Shown: piece by piece, positions 41,854 through 50,829 of the stretch
Layout: each line of letters begins with the position of its first letter
Position numbering within the stretch: position 1 is the stretch's first letter
Assembly (NCBI GenBank): GCA_963848085.1
Contig: CAWKCE010000005.1
Coordinates: forward strand, 558,001-622,000
Reading direction: 5' to 3'
Length of the DNA: 64,000 bases
Source: CAWKCE01 sp032127035
Lineage (GTDB): Bacteria; Actinomycetota; Actinomycetes; JAHEKZ01
The notes under the pieces: model-generated
What the model was told of the DNA's origin: nothing
The model's input: only the letters and a program-made list of their open reading frames with translations
Databases searched by the model: none
Program-made: the position numbers and the translations under genes

Positions 41854-43041
41854 ATGAGACCGGTCTTCGTGGTCGATGCCTGCCGATCCCCGCTGGGGAG
41901 GGTGGGCGGCGCCCTGGCATCCGTGCGCCCGGACGACCTGGCGGCGTTGATGCTGCGGGCACTCGTGGCCCGGACGCGTGCTTTCGAGCCGGGGGACGTC
42001 GATGACGTCGTCTGGGGCGCGGCCAACCAGGCCGGCGAGGACAACCGGAACGTGGCTCGAATGGCGGTCCTGCTCGCAGACTGGCCCGAGGCCGTGCCGG
42101 GGGTCACGGTGAACCGGCTGTGCGCCTCCGGCATGTCCGCGGTGGTGACCGGAGCCCAGGCGATCGCGGCCGGCGAGGCCGAGGTGGTGGTGGCCGGCGG
42201 TGGGGAGTCGATGACGAGAGCGCCACTCGTGCAGGTCCCCCGCGAGCGCGGCGGCGAAGGCGCCGAAGCGGACACCCGCCTCGGGTGGCGCCTGGTCAAC
42301 GCCGAGCTCGACCAGCGCTACCCCGTGATCCGCCTAGGGGACACCGCCGAGGAGGTGGCCCACCACTACCAGGTGAGCCGGGGCGACCAGGATGCCGTCG
42401 CCCTGTCCTCGCATCGACGGGCGCAGGCTGCGTGGGAGCAGGGGGCTTTCGCCTCCGAGGTGGTGCCGGTGCCGGGGACCGACGGCCCGGTGTCCCGCGA
42501 CGAGGGGATCCGCCCCGACACCTCCGCGGAGGCGCTGGCCGGGCTCTCGGCGGCGTTTCGGCCCGGCGGCAGCGTCACGGCCGGCAACTCCGCCCAGCTG
42601 AGCGACGGCGCGGCCGCCGTCCTCCTCGCGACCGAGGGCGTCGTGGAGCGCTGGGGGGTGACACCGTTGGCCCGCTTCCTCGGCTCGGCGGCGGCCGGGG
42701 TGCATCCCCATCTGATGGGGATGGGGCCGGTTCCGGCGACGCAGAAGCTGCTGAGTCGGGCGGGCCTGACCCTCGCGGCCCTGGACCGGGTCGAGCTCAA
42801 CGAGGCCTTCGCGTCCCAGGTGGTCGCGTCCGTGCGCGAGCTCGGCCTGGACGCTGAACTGGTCAACCGACAAGGTGGTGCGATCGCGCTGGGCCATCCC
42901 CTCGGCTGCACCGGAGCCAGGCTGGTCGGCACGCTCGCTCACCAGCTGGCGGCCAACGCCGAGGGCCGTGGTCTGGCGACGATGTGCGTCGGGGTCGGTC
43001 AAGGTCAGTCAGTACTTCTGGAAGGGGTCGGACGTGGGTGA
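41854..43041 (+). CDS. Thiolase (acetyl-CoA acyltransferase)
   Basis: A 395-residue thiolase catalysing the reversible cleavage or condensation of beta-ketoacyl-CoA. Nucleophile C90 lies in NRLCASGMSAV. Further motifs are NEAFASQV, H348 in GGAIALGHPLGCTG, and C378 in MCVGVGQG, so the active site is complete. It is divergent from the opp operon and overlaps the next gene by eight bases, which suggests coexpression with a CocE-type hydrolase. Whether it serves degradation or biosynthesis is not evident. Confidence 0.9.
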   Translation: MRPVFVVDACRSPLGRVGGALASVRPDDLAALMLRALVARTRAFEPGDVDDVVWGAANQAGEDNRNVARMAVLLADWPEAVPGVTVNRLCASGMSAVVTGAQAIAAGEAEVVVAGGGESMTRAPLVQVPRERGGEGAEADTRLGWRLVNAELDQRYPVIRLGDTAEEVAHHYQVSRGDQDAVALSSHRRAQAAWEQGAFASEVVPVPGTDGPVSRDEGIRPDTSAEALAGLSAAFRPGGSVTAGNSAQLSDGAAAVLLATEGVVERWGVTPLARFLGSAAAGVHPHLMGMGPVPATQKLLSRAGLTLAALDRVELNEAFASQVVASVRELGLDAELVNRQGGAIALGHPLGCTGARLVGTLAHQLAANAEGRGLATMCVGVGQGQSVLLEGVGRG

Positions 43042-44962
43042 GGGGCGGCAGGTCGAGCAGCGCATCCCGATGACGGACGGCATCGAGCTGGCGGTGACGC
43101 TGTACCTGCCCGACACCGCCGAGCCACAGCCGTGCATCCTCGAGGCGCTGCCCTACCGCAAGGACGATGTCACCTGCACGTACCGGCCCGAATACGTGAG
43201 GCTGCGCGACGAGCACGCATACGCCGTCGCCCGCCTCGACCTGCGCGGGACCGGCAGCTCGGGGGGTGTCGCCTCCGACGAGTACCCGGCCCAGGAGCAG
43301 CGCGACCTGACCGAGGTCATCGGCTGGCTCGCCGACCAGGAGTGGTGCACCGGCAAGATCGGAATGTACGGAACGTCCTACAGCGGCTTCAACTCCATCC
43401 AGCTCGCGATGGAACAGGCGCCCGGGCTCGAGGCCATCATCGCGATCTACGCCACTGATGACCGTTACACCGACGACGTCCACTACCTCGGTGGGGCGCT
43501 GAAGTGGCTCGACCTCATCGACTACTGCCACTACATGACACCGATGAACACCCTGCCTCCGGTGCCGGCGCTGTTCGGGGAGGGGTGGCGGGACGAGTGG
43601 CGGGCGCGGATCGACGCGCACGAGCCGTGGCTGTTCCGGTGGCTCGAGCATCAACGGCGGGATGACTACTGGCAGCACGGGTCCCTTCGCCCCGGCTACG
43701 ACCGGATCCGGATCCCGACGATGCTCATCGCCGGTTGGGCGGACGGCTACCGCAACAACTCGCTGCGGACGGCCGCCGCGCTGCGCGAGTCGGGCGTCCC
43801 CCACCGGGTGCTGTTCGGGCCGTGGGCCCACGCGTCGACGGCGTCGTCACGCCCGGGGCCGCGCATCGACAGCGTGCCGGAGATGGCGCGCTGGTGGGAC
43901 CGCTGGCTGCGGGGGCTCGACGACGGTGCTGGCGGCTGTGCAGTCCCGGGCGCAACCGTGGAGTACTTCGCACGGCACTCCACGCCCCCGGAACCGGATC
44001 TGGTCGACGTGGACGGACACTGGCGGGCGGAGGTCTGGCCGTCCCCTCGCGTGCGGGATCGGATCCTGCCGGTGGCCGCGCGGTCGCCGTACGTCGTGCG
44101 CCCGGAGGTGGGTACGACGGCGTGGATCTCCTGTGCCGGCCACCCGCCCTACGGCACGCCGTACGACCAGCGCCACGACGACGCGGACTCGCTGGTGTGG
44201 GAGTGGGATGTTGACGAGCTCGACCTGCTGGGTCACCCGCGGCTCCGGCTGCGGCTGACGAGCAGCGCGCCGGTGGCCTTCGTGTCCGCCAAGCTGCAGG
44301 ACGTCTCGCCGGACGGCTCCTCCACCAACGTGTCGCGCACCCTGCTCAACCTGAGCTACCGGAACGGGTACGCCGTTCCGGAGCCGCTGACCCCCGGCGA
44401 GCCGACCGACGTCGAGCTGGAGCTGGACGTCACGTCGTGGGTCTTCGCGCCCGGGCATCGGCTGCGCCTGGCCGTCGCGGGCGCGGACTGGCCCAACAGC
44501 GTCGCCCCGCCACAGCCGCTCGTCCTCGAGGTGTTCACCGGGGAGCTGGTGCTGCCGGTCGTTGCCGAACCGTCCCCCTTCCCCGCCCCGGTGTTTCGGC
44601 CCGGCGACGAGCCGGAGGAGGTGGACCCGTCGGTCACCTGGCGGGTCGAGGACGACGTCCTGCGCCGGACGACGGCGTGCGAGGTCGACCACGGGTCGCA
44701 GTGGGAGACGCCGTACGGCACCGCCACCGACCACTACTGGGGCCGGGTGGAGGTGGACCGGCGAACATTCGACCAGCGAGCCCGGTCGGAGGTGTCGTTT
44801 CGCGTCGAGTGGCCGGAGGCGACCGTCACGACGCGGGCAACGCTGGACGTCACCGCCGACGCGGAGGCGTTCGCGGTGACGGTCCGGTTGGTCGCGCGCG
44901 AGGGTGAGGACGTCGTCGGCGAACGGGAGTGGCAACGTCGCTTCCCGCGCGACCTCGCCTGA
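43034..44962 (+). CDS. CocE/NonD-family hydrolase
   Basis: A 642-residue alpha/beta hydrolase of the cocaine esterase/X-Pro dipeptidyl peptidase family. The N-terminal catalytic domain has the nucleophile S115 in YGTSYSGF, the acid Asp in AGWADGYRNN and the His in FGPWAHAS. The C-terminal jelly-roll domain (about 400-640, with LRLRLTSSAPVAFVSAKL) is typical. GTG 43034 has GAAGGGG upstream and lies inside the thiolase 3' end. Family members cleave esters or amides of many kinds, so no substrate can be given; coupling to a thiolase is unusual. Confidence 0.85.
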   Translation: MGEGRQVEQRIPMTDGIELAVTLYLPDTAEPQPCILEALPYRKDDVTCTYRPEYVRLRDEHAYAVARLDLRGTGSSGGVASDEYPAQEQRDLTEVIGWLADQEWCTGKIGMYGTSYSGFNSIQLAMEQAPGLEAIIAIYATDDRYTDDVHYLGGALKWLDLIDYCHYMTPMNTLPPVPALFGEGWRDEWRARIDAHEPWLFRWLEHQRRDDYWQHGSLRPGYDRIRIPTMLIAGWADGYRNNSLRTAAALRESGVPHRVLFGPWAHASTASSRPGPRIDSVPEMARWWDRWLRGLDDGAGGCAVPGATVEYFARHSTPPEPDLVDVDGHWRAEVWPSPRVRDRILPVAARSPYVVRPEVGTTAWISCAGHPPYGTPYDQRHDDADSLVWEWDVDELDLLGHPRLRLRLTSSAPVAFVSAKLQDVSPDGSSTNVSRTLLNLSYRNGYAVPEPLTPGEPTDVELELDVTSWVFAPGHRLRLAVAGADWPNSVAPPQPLVLEVFTGELVLPVVAEPSPFPAPVFRPGDEPEEVDPSVTWRVEDDVLRRTTACEVDHGSQWETPYGTATDHYWGRVEVDRRTFDQRARSEVSFRVEWPEATVTTRATLDVTADAEAFAVTVRLVAREGEDVVGEREWQRRFPRDLA

Positions 44963-45055
44963 CTCTCGCCACCCACCGTCGAACACCGGCAGGATGAGCC
45001 CCAGCGGGGCTCCCGGGCGTCATCGCGCCCATGGTCAACGGGATTGGGGTTGGGG

Positions 45056-46414
45056 ATGAAGCAGCACAAGGTCGTGCTCGACGAGTCGGAGATGCCCACT
45101 CAGTGGTACAACGTCGTCCCGGACCTGCCCAGCCCTCCGCCGCCGCCGCTGCACCCCGGGACCGGGCAGCCGATCGGTCCGGAGGATCTGGCTCCGCTGT
45201 TCCCCATGGACCTGATCCTGCAGGAGGTCTCCGGCGACCGCTTCATCGACATCCCGGAGGCGGTCCAGGACGCCTACCGCCTGTGGCGGCCTTCCCCGCT
45301 GTACCGGGCGCATCGCCTCGAGCAGGAACTCGGGACGCCCGCGCGCATCTACTACAAGTACGAGGGAGTGTCACCGGCCGGCTCGCACAAGCCGAACACC
45401 GCCGTGCCCCAGGCCTACTACAACGCGCAGGCGGGCGTTCGGAAGCTGACCACCGAGACCGGCGCTGGACAGTGGGGGACGGCGTTGGCCTTCGCCTGCT
45501 CGCTGTTCGGGCTGGAGTGCGAGGTCTGGCAGGTCGGTGCCTCCTACGACCAGAAGCCGTTCCGCCGGACGATCATCGAGACGTTCGGCGGCACCGTGCA
45601 CCGGTCACCGTCCGACCTCACCGAGGCGGGCCGGAGGTTCCGGCTCGACGAGAAGAACTTGTCCGGATCGCTGGGCATGGCGATCAGCGAGGCGGTCGAG
45701 GTGGCCGCGCAGGACCCGGACGCGAAGTACTCCCTCGGCAGTGTGCTGAACCATGTGCTGCTCCACCAGACGATCATCGGGGAAGAGGCACTGAAGCAGC
45801 TCGCGAAGGTTGGTGAGGTGCCCGACCTCATCGTCGGCTGCACCGGTGGCGGGTCGAACTTTGCCGGGCTGTCCTTCCCGTTCCTGCGGGAGAAGCTGGC
45901 GGGCACCATGAGCCCGACCATCCGGGCAGTCGAGCCTGCGTCCTGTCCCTCGCTCACGCGCGGCGTCTACGCCTACGACTTCGGTGACACCGCCGGACTC
46001 GCTCCCATGGTGAAGATGCACACCCTCGGCCACGACTTCGTCCCGGACCCGATCCACGCCGGCGGGCTTCGCTACCACGGCATGTCTCCGCTGATCTCGC
46101 ACATCTACGAGCTGGGTCTGATGGAGGCCGTCGCCATCGCCCAGACCGAGTGCTTCGAGGCGGGGGTCCAGTTCGCCCGTACCGAGGGGATCGTGCCGGC
46201 GCCGGAGCCCACGCACGCCCTCGCGGAGACCGTTCGTGAGGCACTGCGGTGCAAGGAGTCCGGTGAGGAGAAGGTGATCCTCACCGCGCTGTGCGGCCAC
46301 GGTCACTTCGACATGGCGGCGTACGACGCCTACCTCACCGGTCAGATGACCGACGAGGAAGTCAGCGAGGAGCGCTTCGCCGCCGGCCTGGCCACGGTTC
46401 CGCAGCTGACCTGA
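45056..46414 (+). CDS. trpB2: TrpB2-type tryptophan synthase beta chain
   Basis: A 452-residue PLP-dependent enzyme of the TrpB2 group, longer than classical TrpB. The PLP lysine is K112 in PAGSHKPNTAV, the glycine-rich phosphate loop is VGCTGGGSNFAGL, and a conserved ETGAGQWG follows the PLP Lys. Such proteins condense indole or O-phosphoserine/serine to Trp, often without TrpA. No other trp gene is adjacent, which is usual for trpB2. ATG 45056 is preferred to TTG 45044. It converges on serS across a repeat-bearing spacer. Confidence 0.9.
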   Translation: MKQHKVVLDESEMPTQWYNVVPDLPSPPPPPLHPGTGQPIGPEDLAPLFPMDLILQEVSGDRFIDIPEAVQDAYRLWRPSPLYRAHRLEQELGTPARIYYKYEGVSPAGSHKPNTAVPQAYYNAQAGVRKLTTETGAGQWGTALAFACSLFGLECEVWQVGASYDQKPFRRTIIETFGGTVHRSPSDLTEAGRRFRLDEKNLSGSLGMAISEAVEVAAQDPDAKYSLGSVLNHVLLHQTIIGEEALKQLAKVGEVPDLIVGCTGGGSNFAGLSFPFLREKLAGTMSPTIRAVEPASCPSLTRGVYAYDFGDTAGLAPMVKMHTLGHDFVPDPIHAGGLRYHGMSPLISHIYELGLMEAVAIAQTECFEAGVQFARTEGIVPAPEPTHALAETVREALRCKESGEEKVILTALCGHGHFDMAAYDAYLTGQMTDEEVSEERFAAGLATVPQLT

Positions 46415-46415
46415 G

Positions 46416-46499
46416 GCCGAGTGCGCACTCGGCGGCGGAACTCGTCCCCGAGGTGTGCACTCGGCGCGCACATGTGTCCGCGGAGTGTGCACTCGGCGC
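46416..46499. repeat. Three GTGYGCACTCGGCG repeats at 32-bp spacing
   Basis: Copies of a 14-base motif start at 46421, 46453 and 46485, an exact 32-base period, in the spacer between the convergent trpB2 and serS genes. The first is embedded in a perfect 18-bp palindrome (46416-46433, GCCGAGTGC with its complement). The spacers between the motif copies are only partly alike. It could be a small intergenic repeat family or a terminator array. Confidence 0.65.
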
Positions 46500-46530
46500 C
46501 GGGAGGGGTGGGGCGGGGAAAGGGTGGGGG

Positions 46531-47796
46531 TTAGGGGGTGAGGAGGTCAGTCCCGAGGGCGGGCTGCAGCGCAGCCGGGACGCGCACCGAGCCGTCGGCC
46601 TGCTGGTTGTTCTCCAGGATCGCCACGATCACCCGTGGAATCGCCACCAACGTGCCGTTCAGCGTCGCCACCGGACTCACCGTCTCCCCGTCCCGCATCC
46701 GGACGTTGAGTCGGCGGGCCTGGAACGTCGTGCAGTTCGACGTCGACGTCACCTCGCGGTACTTGCCCTGCGTGGGGATCCAGGCCTCGCAGTCGAACTT
46801 GCGGACCGCGCTCGACCCGAGGTCCCCGGAGGCGACATCGATGACCCGGTACGGGATCTCGAGCGTGTCCAGGAACGCCCGCTCCCACGCCAGGAGTCGC
46901 CGGTGCTCGGCTTCGGCGTCCTCCGGTCGGCAGAAGGTGAACATCTCCACCTTGTCGAACTGGTGGACCCGGATGATGCCGCGGGTGTCCTTCCCGTAGG
47001 TACCGGCCTCGCGCCGGAAGCACGACGAGATGCCGGCGTAGCGCCGCGGCAGCGACTGCGCGTCGAGGATCTCGTCCATGTGGTAGGCCGCGAGGGGGAC
47101 CTCCGACGTCCCGACCAGGTAGAAGTCGTCCTGCTCCAGGTGGAACACGTTCTCCGCCGCCTGGCCGAGGAACCCGGTCCCCTCCATCGCGGGCGGCTTC
47201 ACCAGTACCGGAGGGAACATCGGCACGAACCCGGCCGCCACCGCCTGTGCCACGGCCAGGTTCACCAGCGCCAGCTCGAGAAGAGCACCGGGACCGGTCA
47301 GGTAGTAGAAGCGAGCCCCGGAGACCTTGGCGCCCCGTTCGACGTCGATGGCGCCGAGAATCCGGCCTAGGTCCACATGGTCCTGCGGCTCGAACCCCTC
47401 CGCCGCGAAGTCCCGGGGCGTCCCCACGTGCTCGAGGACGGCGAACGCATCCTCATCCCCGACCGGCACACCGGGCTCCACGACGTTCGACAGCTCCAGG
47501 GCGACGGCCCGCAACGAAACCTCGGCGTCCCGCTGCTCCGCCTCCGCGGCCTTCACCTGGGCCGAGAGCTCCTTGGTCCGGGCCAGCAGCGCCTGCCGCT
47601 CGTCGCCCTCCGCCCGAGCGACGTCCTTGCCCAGCGACTTCTGCTCGGCCCGCACGGTGTCGTAGGCCAGGACCGCCTCGCGACGCCGTTCGTCGGCGGC
47701 CAGCACGGCGTCGACCACTGCGGGGTCCTCACCACGGGCGCGCTGCGACTCCCGAACGGTGTCGGGGTCGTCGCGAAGCCGGCGTAGGTCGTGCAC
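46531..47796 (-). CDS. serS: Seryl-tRNA synthetase
   Basis: A 421-residue class II synthetase that charges tRNA-Ser; two of its substrates are encoded in this window. The N-terminal coiled-coil arm covers about 25-105. Class II motif 2 is around SCFRREAGTYGKDTRGIIR and motif 3 includes NGTLVAIPRVIVAILEN. EVTSTSNCTTFQARRLNVR is diagnostic for SerS. GTG 47796 is chosen because it begins the expected HDLRRLRDDPD N-terminus and follows TACGCT by six bases. An earlier in-frame start would lie in the GGDEF-EAL gene. Confidence 0.95.
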   Translation of the reverse strand: MHDLRRLRDDPDTVRESQRARGEDPAVVDAVLAADERRREAVLAYDTVRAEQKSLGKDVARAEGDERQALLARTKELSAQVKAAEAEQRDAEVSLRAVALELSNVVEPGVPVGDEDAFAVLEHVGTPRDFAAEGFEPQDHVDLGRILGAIDVERGAKVSGARFYYLTGPGALLELALVNLAVAQAVAAGFVPMFPPVLVKPPAMEGTGFLGQAAENVFHLEQDDFYLVGTSEVPLAAYHMDEILDAQSLPRRYAGISSCFRREAGTYGKDTRGIIRVHQFDKVEMFTFCRPEDAEAEHRRLLAWERAFLDTLEIPYRVIDVASGDLGSSAVRKFDCEAWIPTQGKYREVTSTSNCTTFQARRLNVRMRDGETVSPVATLNGTLVAIPRVIVAILENNQQADGSVRVPAALQPALGTDLLTP

Positions 47797-47800
47797 GCAG

Positions 47801-49771
47801 TCAGCGTAGCGACGCTTCCTTCTCGGGGCGACGGAATGACAGCTGGACCAAGACCTCGGGAAGGTCGTCTCCTGAAACCGGGCGCGACCAGAGGAACCCC
47901 TGCCCGACATCACAGCCGAGCGCCCGCAGCTGGTCGGTCACGTCCTCGTCCTCGACGCCTTCGGCCACGACCGCCAGGCCGAACTCGTGCGCCAGCTCCA
48001 CCATGGCTCGGACCAGGGTCACGCCGGCGGGGTCGTCCGACATTCGGACCACGAACGAACGGTCGATCTTCAACGTGGTGAGCGGCATCGACTCCAGGGT
48101 GGCCATGGACGTGTACCCGGTTCCGAAGTCGTCGACGGCCAGGGTCACGCCCAGCTCGGACAGCCGGTGAAGCATCTGGTGCGTCCGCGTCGGGTCCTCG
48201 ATGAGGGCGCTCTCGGTCAGCTCCAGCTCCAAGCGGTGCGGCTCGACCATGTGGCTCGCCAGCAGGTCCTCCACGAACTCCGCGAAGTCCGACTCGACAA
48301 GGTTCCGGGCCGAGAGGTTCACGGCCACCGGCAGGTAGGCGAACTGGGCTTCCACTCGGTCCCACTCGGCGACCTGTGTCAGCACCATCTCCAGGACGTA
48401 GCGCGTCAGCGTGCGAATCAGCCCGCTGCGCTCGGCGACCGGGATGAACAGGTTCGGCGGGATGTTCCCGCGCACCGGGTGGTTCCACCGCAGTAGCGCC
48501 TCGAGCCCGACCACGTCGCCGGAGACCAGGTCGATCTTGGGCTGGTAGTGCACCGACAGCTGGTCGGTCCCCAGCGCAACCCGAAGGTCACCCAGCAGCA
48601 GCCAGTCGGTGCTGCTGTCGTCGCTGTCGGCGTCGTACACCAGGACGCCGACGTGAGCGGTCTTCGCTCCGTACATGGCGATGTCGGCGCGCTGGAACAG
48701 CTCGGTGACGTCGGACGCGTGGTGCGGAAGCACGGCCAGGCCGACGCTGCAGTCGACGTGCAGCGCCAGCTCATCGATCATGAAGGGCTCGTCGAACACC
48801 GCGTGGATGCGGCGCGCAAGCCGGTCGGCGTCGAGCAGCGACGCGATCGTGGGGGCCAGAATGGCGAACTCGTCGCCGCCGAGTCGCGCCACCGTGTCCG
48901 CGTCACGCACGACCTTGCACAACCTCGCGGCGATCTCCACCAGGAGGGTGTCACCTCGGTTGTGCCCCAGCGTGTCGTTGATCTCCTTGAACCGGTCCAC
49001 ATCCAAGATCAGCAGGGCCACCGGCTCGTTGCGTCGGTTCGCGATCGCGATCGCGCGCTCCAACCGGTCGGACAGCAGTCGTCGGTTCGGCAGACCCGTC
49101 AGCGGGTCGTGCAGCGCCAGGTGCTCGTTCTCGCGTGCCTGTGCCCGCAGCACGGTGCTTGCTCGGTGGACCGTACGGTAGAGCAGCAGCCATGCCAGCA
49201 GCAGCGCCACCATGATCAACGAAGACATGAGCACAACGGCGTCGCGGAGAAGGCTCTCGGTTGCGGCGTACGGCAGCTGCACGTTGGCGACCCCGTACGG
49301 CTGGCTGAAGGCGTCCCCATAGGTCACCGGAACGAAGACGGACAGCACCGGCCGGCCCTCGATCTGGACGATGGTGGACACCGGCGTGCGGTCGCGAAGC
49401 GCCTTGTTGTGAAGTGCAAGCTCGTCGGCCGTCAGTGCTGTGGGAGGACCGATGCTCGACCACAGCGCCTCGCCGCTGATTCCGTACAGCCGCAGCGAGT
49501 CGAGCTCGGCGACCCGGTTGGCGCTGCCGATGAGCAGCAGCTGACGCTCCGAGTAGACGACAGCCTCCGGGTCGACCCAGAACTGACGCATCATCGGCGT
49601 GATGACCCGTTCGACGCCCATCGTCACGAACGTCTCGGCCACCCGCTCGCCGTCGTCACGTGCCTGGGTCTCCAGCGTGGAGGAGAACAGGTAGATCAGC
49701 GCGCCCGCCAGCAGCACCATGGTGGTCAGGCTCACCACGGCGAAGGTCCCTGTCAGAGAGAGCCGGCGCAC
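47801..49771 (-). CDS. Membrane GGDEF-EAL bifunctional cyclic di-GMP protein
   Basis: A 656-residue protein with two membrane helices (about 8-30 and 181-200) enclosing an extracytoplasmic sensor region of about 150 residues. A cyclase domain with an intact GGDEF at 298-302 follows, then a phosphodiesterase domain with intact EAL at 424-426 and the DDFGTGYTS loop 6 segment. Both halves look catalytically competent, so the balance must be set by the sensor or by dimerisation. It lies directly upstream of serS in the same direction, and the serS -10 box overlaps its stop codon. Confidence 0.92.
   Translation of the reverse strand: MRRLSLTGTFAVVSLTTMVLLAGALIYLFSSTLETQARDDGERVAETFVTMGVERVITPMMRQFWVDPEAVVYSERQLLLIGSANRVAELDSLRLYGISGEALWSSIGPPTALTADELALHNKALRDRTPVSTIVQIEGRPVLSVFVPVTYGDAFSQPYGVANVQLPYAATESLLRDAVVLMSSLIMVALLLAWLLLYRTVHRASTVLRAQARENEHLALHDPLTGLPNRRLLSDRLERAIAIANRRNEPVALLILDVDRFKEINDTLGHNRGDTLLVEIAARLCKVVRDADTVARLGGDEFAILAPTIASLLDADRLARRIHAVFDEPFMIDELALHVDCSVGLAVLPHHASDVTELFQRADIAMYGAKTAHVGVLVYDADSDDSSTDWLLLGDLRVALGTDQLSVHYQPKIDLVSGDVVGLEALLRWNHPVRGNIPPNLFIPVAERSGLIRTLTRYVLEMVLTQVAEWDRVEAQFAYLPVAVNLSARNLVESDFAEFVEDLLASHMVEPHRLELELTESALIEDPTRTHQMLHRLSELGVTLAVDDFGTGYTSMATLESMPLTTLKIDRSFVVRMSDDPAGVTLVRAMVELAHEFGLAVVAEGVEDEDVTDQLRALGCDVGQGFLWSRPVSGDDLPEVLVQLSFRRPEKEASLR
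47803..47808 (-). promoter_or_regulatory. -10 element for a leaderless serS transcript
   Basis: TACGCT on the minus strand is six bases upstream of the serS GTG (47796) and overlaps the stop codon of the GGDEF-EAL gene. Confidence 0.55.
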
Positions 49772-49858
49772 GAAGGGGGGATCGGCGGTTCCAGACCCCG
49801 GCTGAAGCGCTACCGGCGACCCATGAGCGGCCGCGGGCTCCCTCCTCGTCCGAACCGA

Positions 49859-50806
49859 CTACGACCGGCCCTCGCGGACGCGGGCCAGCCAGGCCTGGGC
49901 CTGGCGGAACTCCGGGTCGCTGACCCCTCGGCGCAGCTGTGGCGGGGTGCCGTCCAGCCGGGGGTAGCACCCGAGGTAACGGATGTCGGCGCAGACCCGG
50001 CGCAGCCCCATCAGGGCCTCTCCCACTCGGGAGTCGTCGACGTGCCCCTCGATGTCGATCGAGAAGAAGTAGTCGCCGATGCCTCCGCCCGTAGGCCGGG
50101 ACTCGATGCGGGTGAGGTTCACCCCACGCACCGCGAACTCGGTGAGGATCTCCAGGAGCGCCCCCGGATGGTCCTCCCCGATGTACAGGACCAGGGACGT
50201 CTTGTCCGCCCCCGTGCTCGGGGCGGGCGGGCGGGGCCGTCCCACGAGCACGAACCGCGTCTCGGCTGCCGGGTTGTCGCCGACGTCAGTGGCAAGCACC
50301 GCCAGCCCGTACACCTGACTGGCGAGCGGCGCGGCGATCGCCGCGTCGAAGTGCGCATCGGGGTCGGCCACGGCGGCCGCGGCCGCGGCCGTCGAGGCGG
50401 CCGGCAGCACCAGTGCGTCCGGCAGGTGCTCCGCCAGCCACCGACGGCACTGCGCCTCCGCATGGGGGTGCGTGGTGACCCGGGTGACGTCCGCCAGCTG
50501 GGTCCCGCCTCGTGCCAGCAGCGCGAATGCCACCGGCACCTGGGCCTCGGCCACGATCACGAGCGGCTCGCCGGACGCGAGGGCATCCAGCGTGGCGGCG
50601 ACCGAGCCCTCCACGGAGTTCTCGAGCGGGACCATGGCCCCTGCGACGGCCCCGGCCCGCACGGCGTCGAGCGCACCGGTGACCGTGGTGAACGGCACGC
50701 AGGTTGCGGGCCTCCCGGCGAGATGGCCCAGCAGAGCGGCCTCGGTGAACGTCCCCTCGGGGCCGAGGTAGCCGTAGCGGGGGAGGTCGTCGGGCTGCTC
50801 GGACAC
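49859..50806 (-). CDS. pheA: Prephenate dehydratase
   Basis: A 315-residue prephenate dehydratase converting prephenate to phenylpyruvate in phenylalanine synthesis. The catalytic domain starts with YGYLGPEGTFTEAAL and includes the TRFVLVG motif (about 181-187). A C-terminal ACT domain (about 205-280) has the ESRPTGGGIGDYFFSIDIEG block for Phe feedback. No chorismate mutase domain is fused. GTG 50806 follows TAGGCT by six bases. The gene is 23 bases downstream of an agmatinase-family gene but has its own promoter. Confidence 0.94.
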   Translation of the reverse strand: MSEQPDDLPRYGYLGPEGTFTEAALLGHLAGRPATCVPFTTVTGALDAVRAGAVAGAMVPLENSVEGSVAATLDALASGEPLVIVAEAQVPVAFALLARGGTQLADVTRVTTHPHAEAQCRRWLAEHLPDALVLPAASTAAAAAAVADPDAHFDAAIAAPLASQVYGLAVLATDVGDNPAAETRFVLVGRPRPPAPSTGADKTSLVLYIGEDHPGALLEILTEFAVRGVNLTRIESRPTGGGIGDYFFSIDIEGHVDDSRVGEALMGLRRVCADIRYLGCYPRLDGTPPQLRRGVSDPEFRQAQAWLARVREGRS

Positions 50807-50812
50807 GGCGGA

Positions 50813-50818
50813 AGCCTA
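50813..50818 (-). promoter_or_regulatory. -10 element for a leaderless pheA transcript
   Basis: TAGGCT on the minus strand is six bases upstream of the pheA GTG (50806). Confidence 0.55.
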
Positions 50819-50829
50819 GTGCGGCCCGA

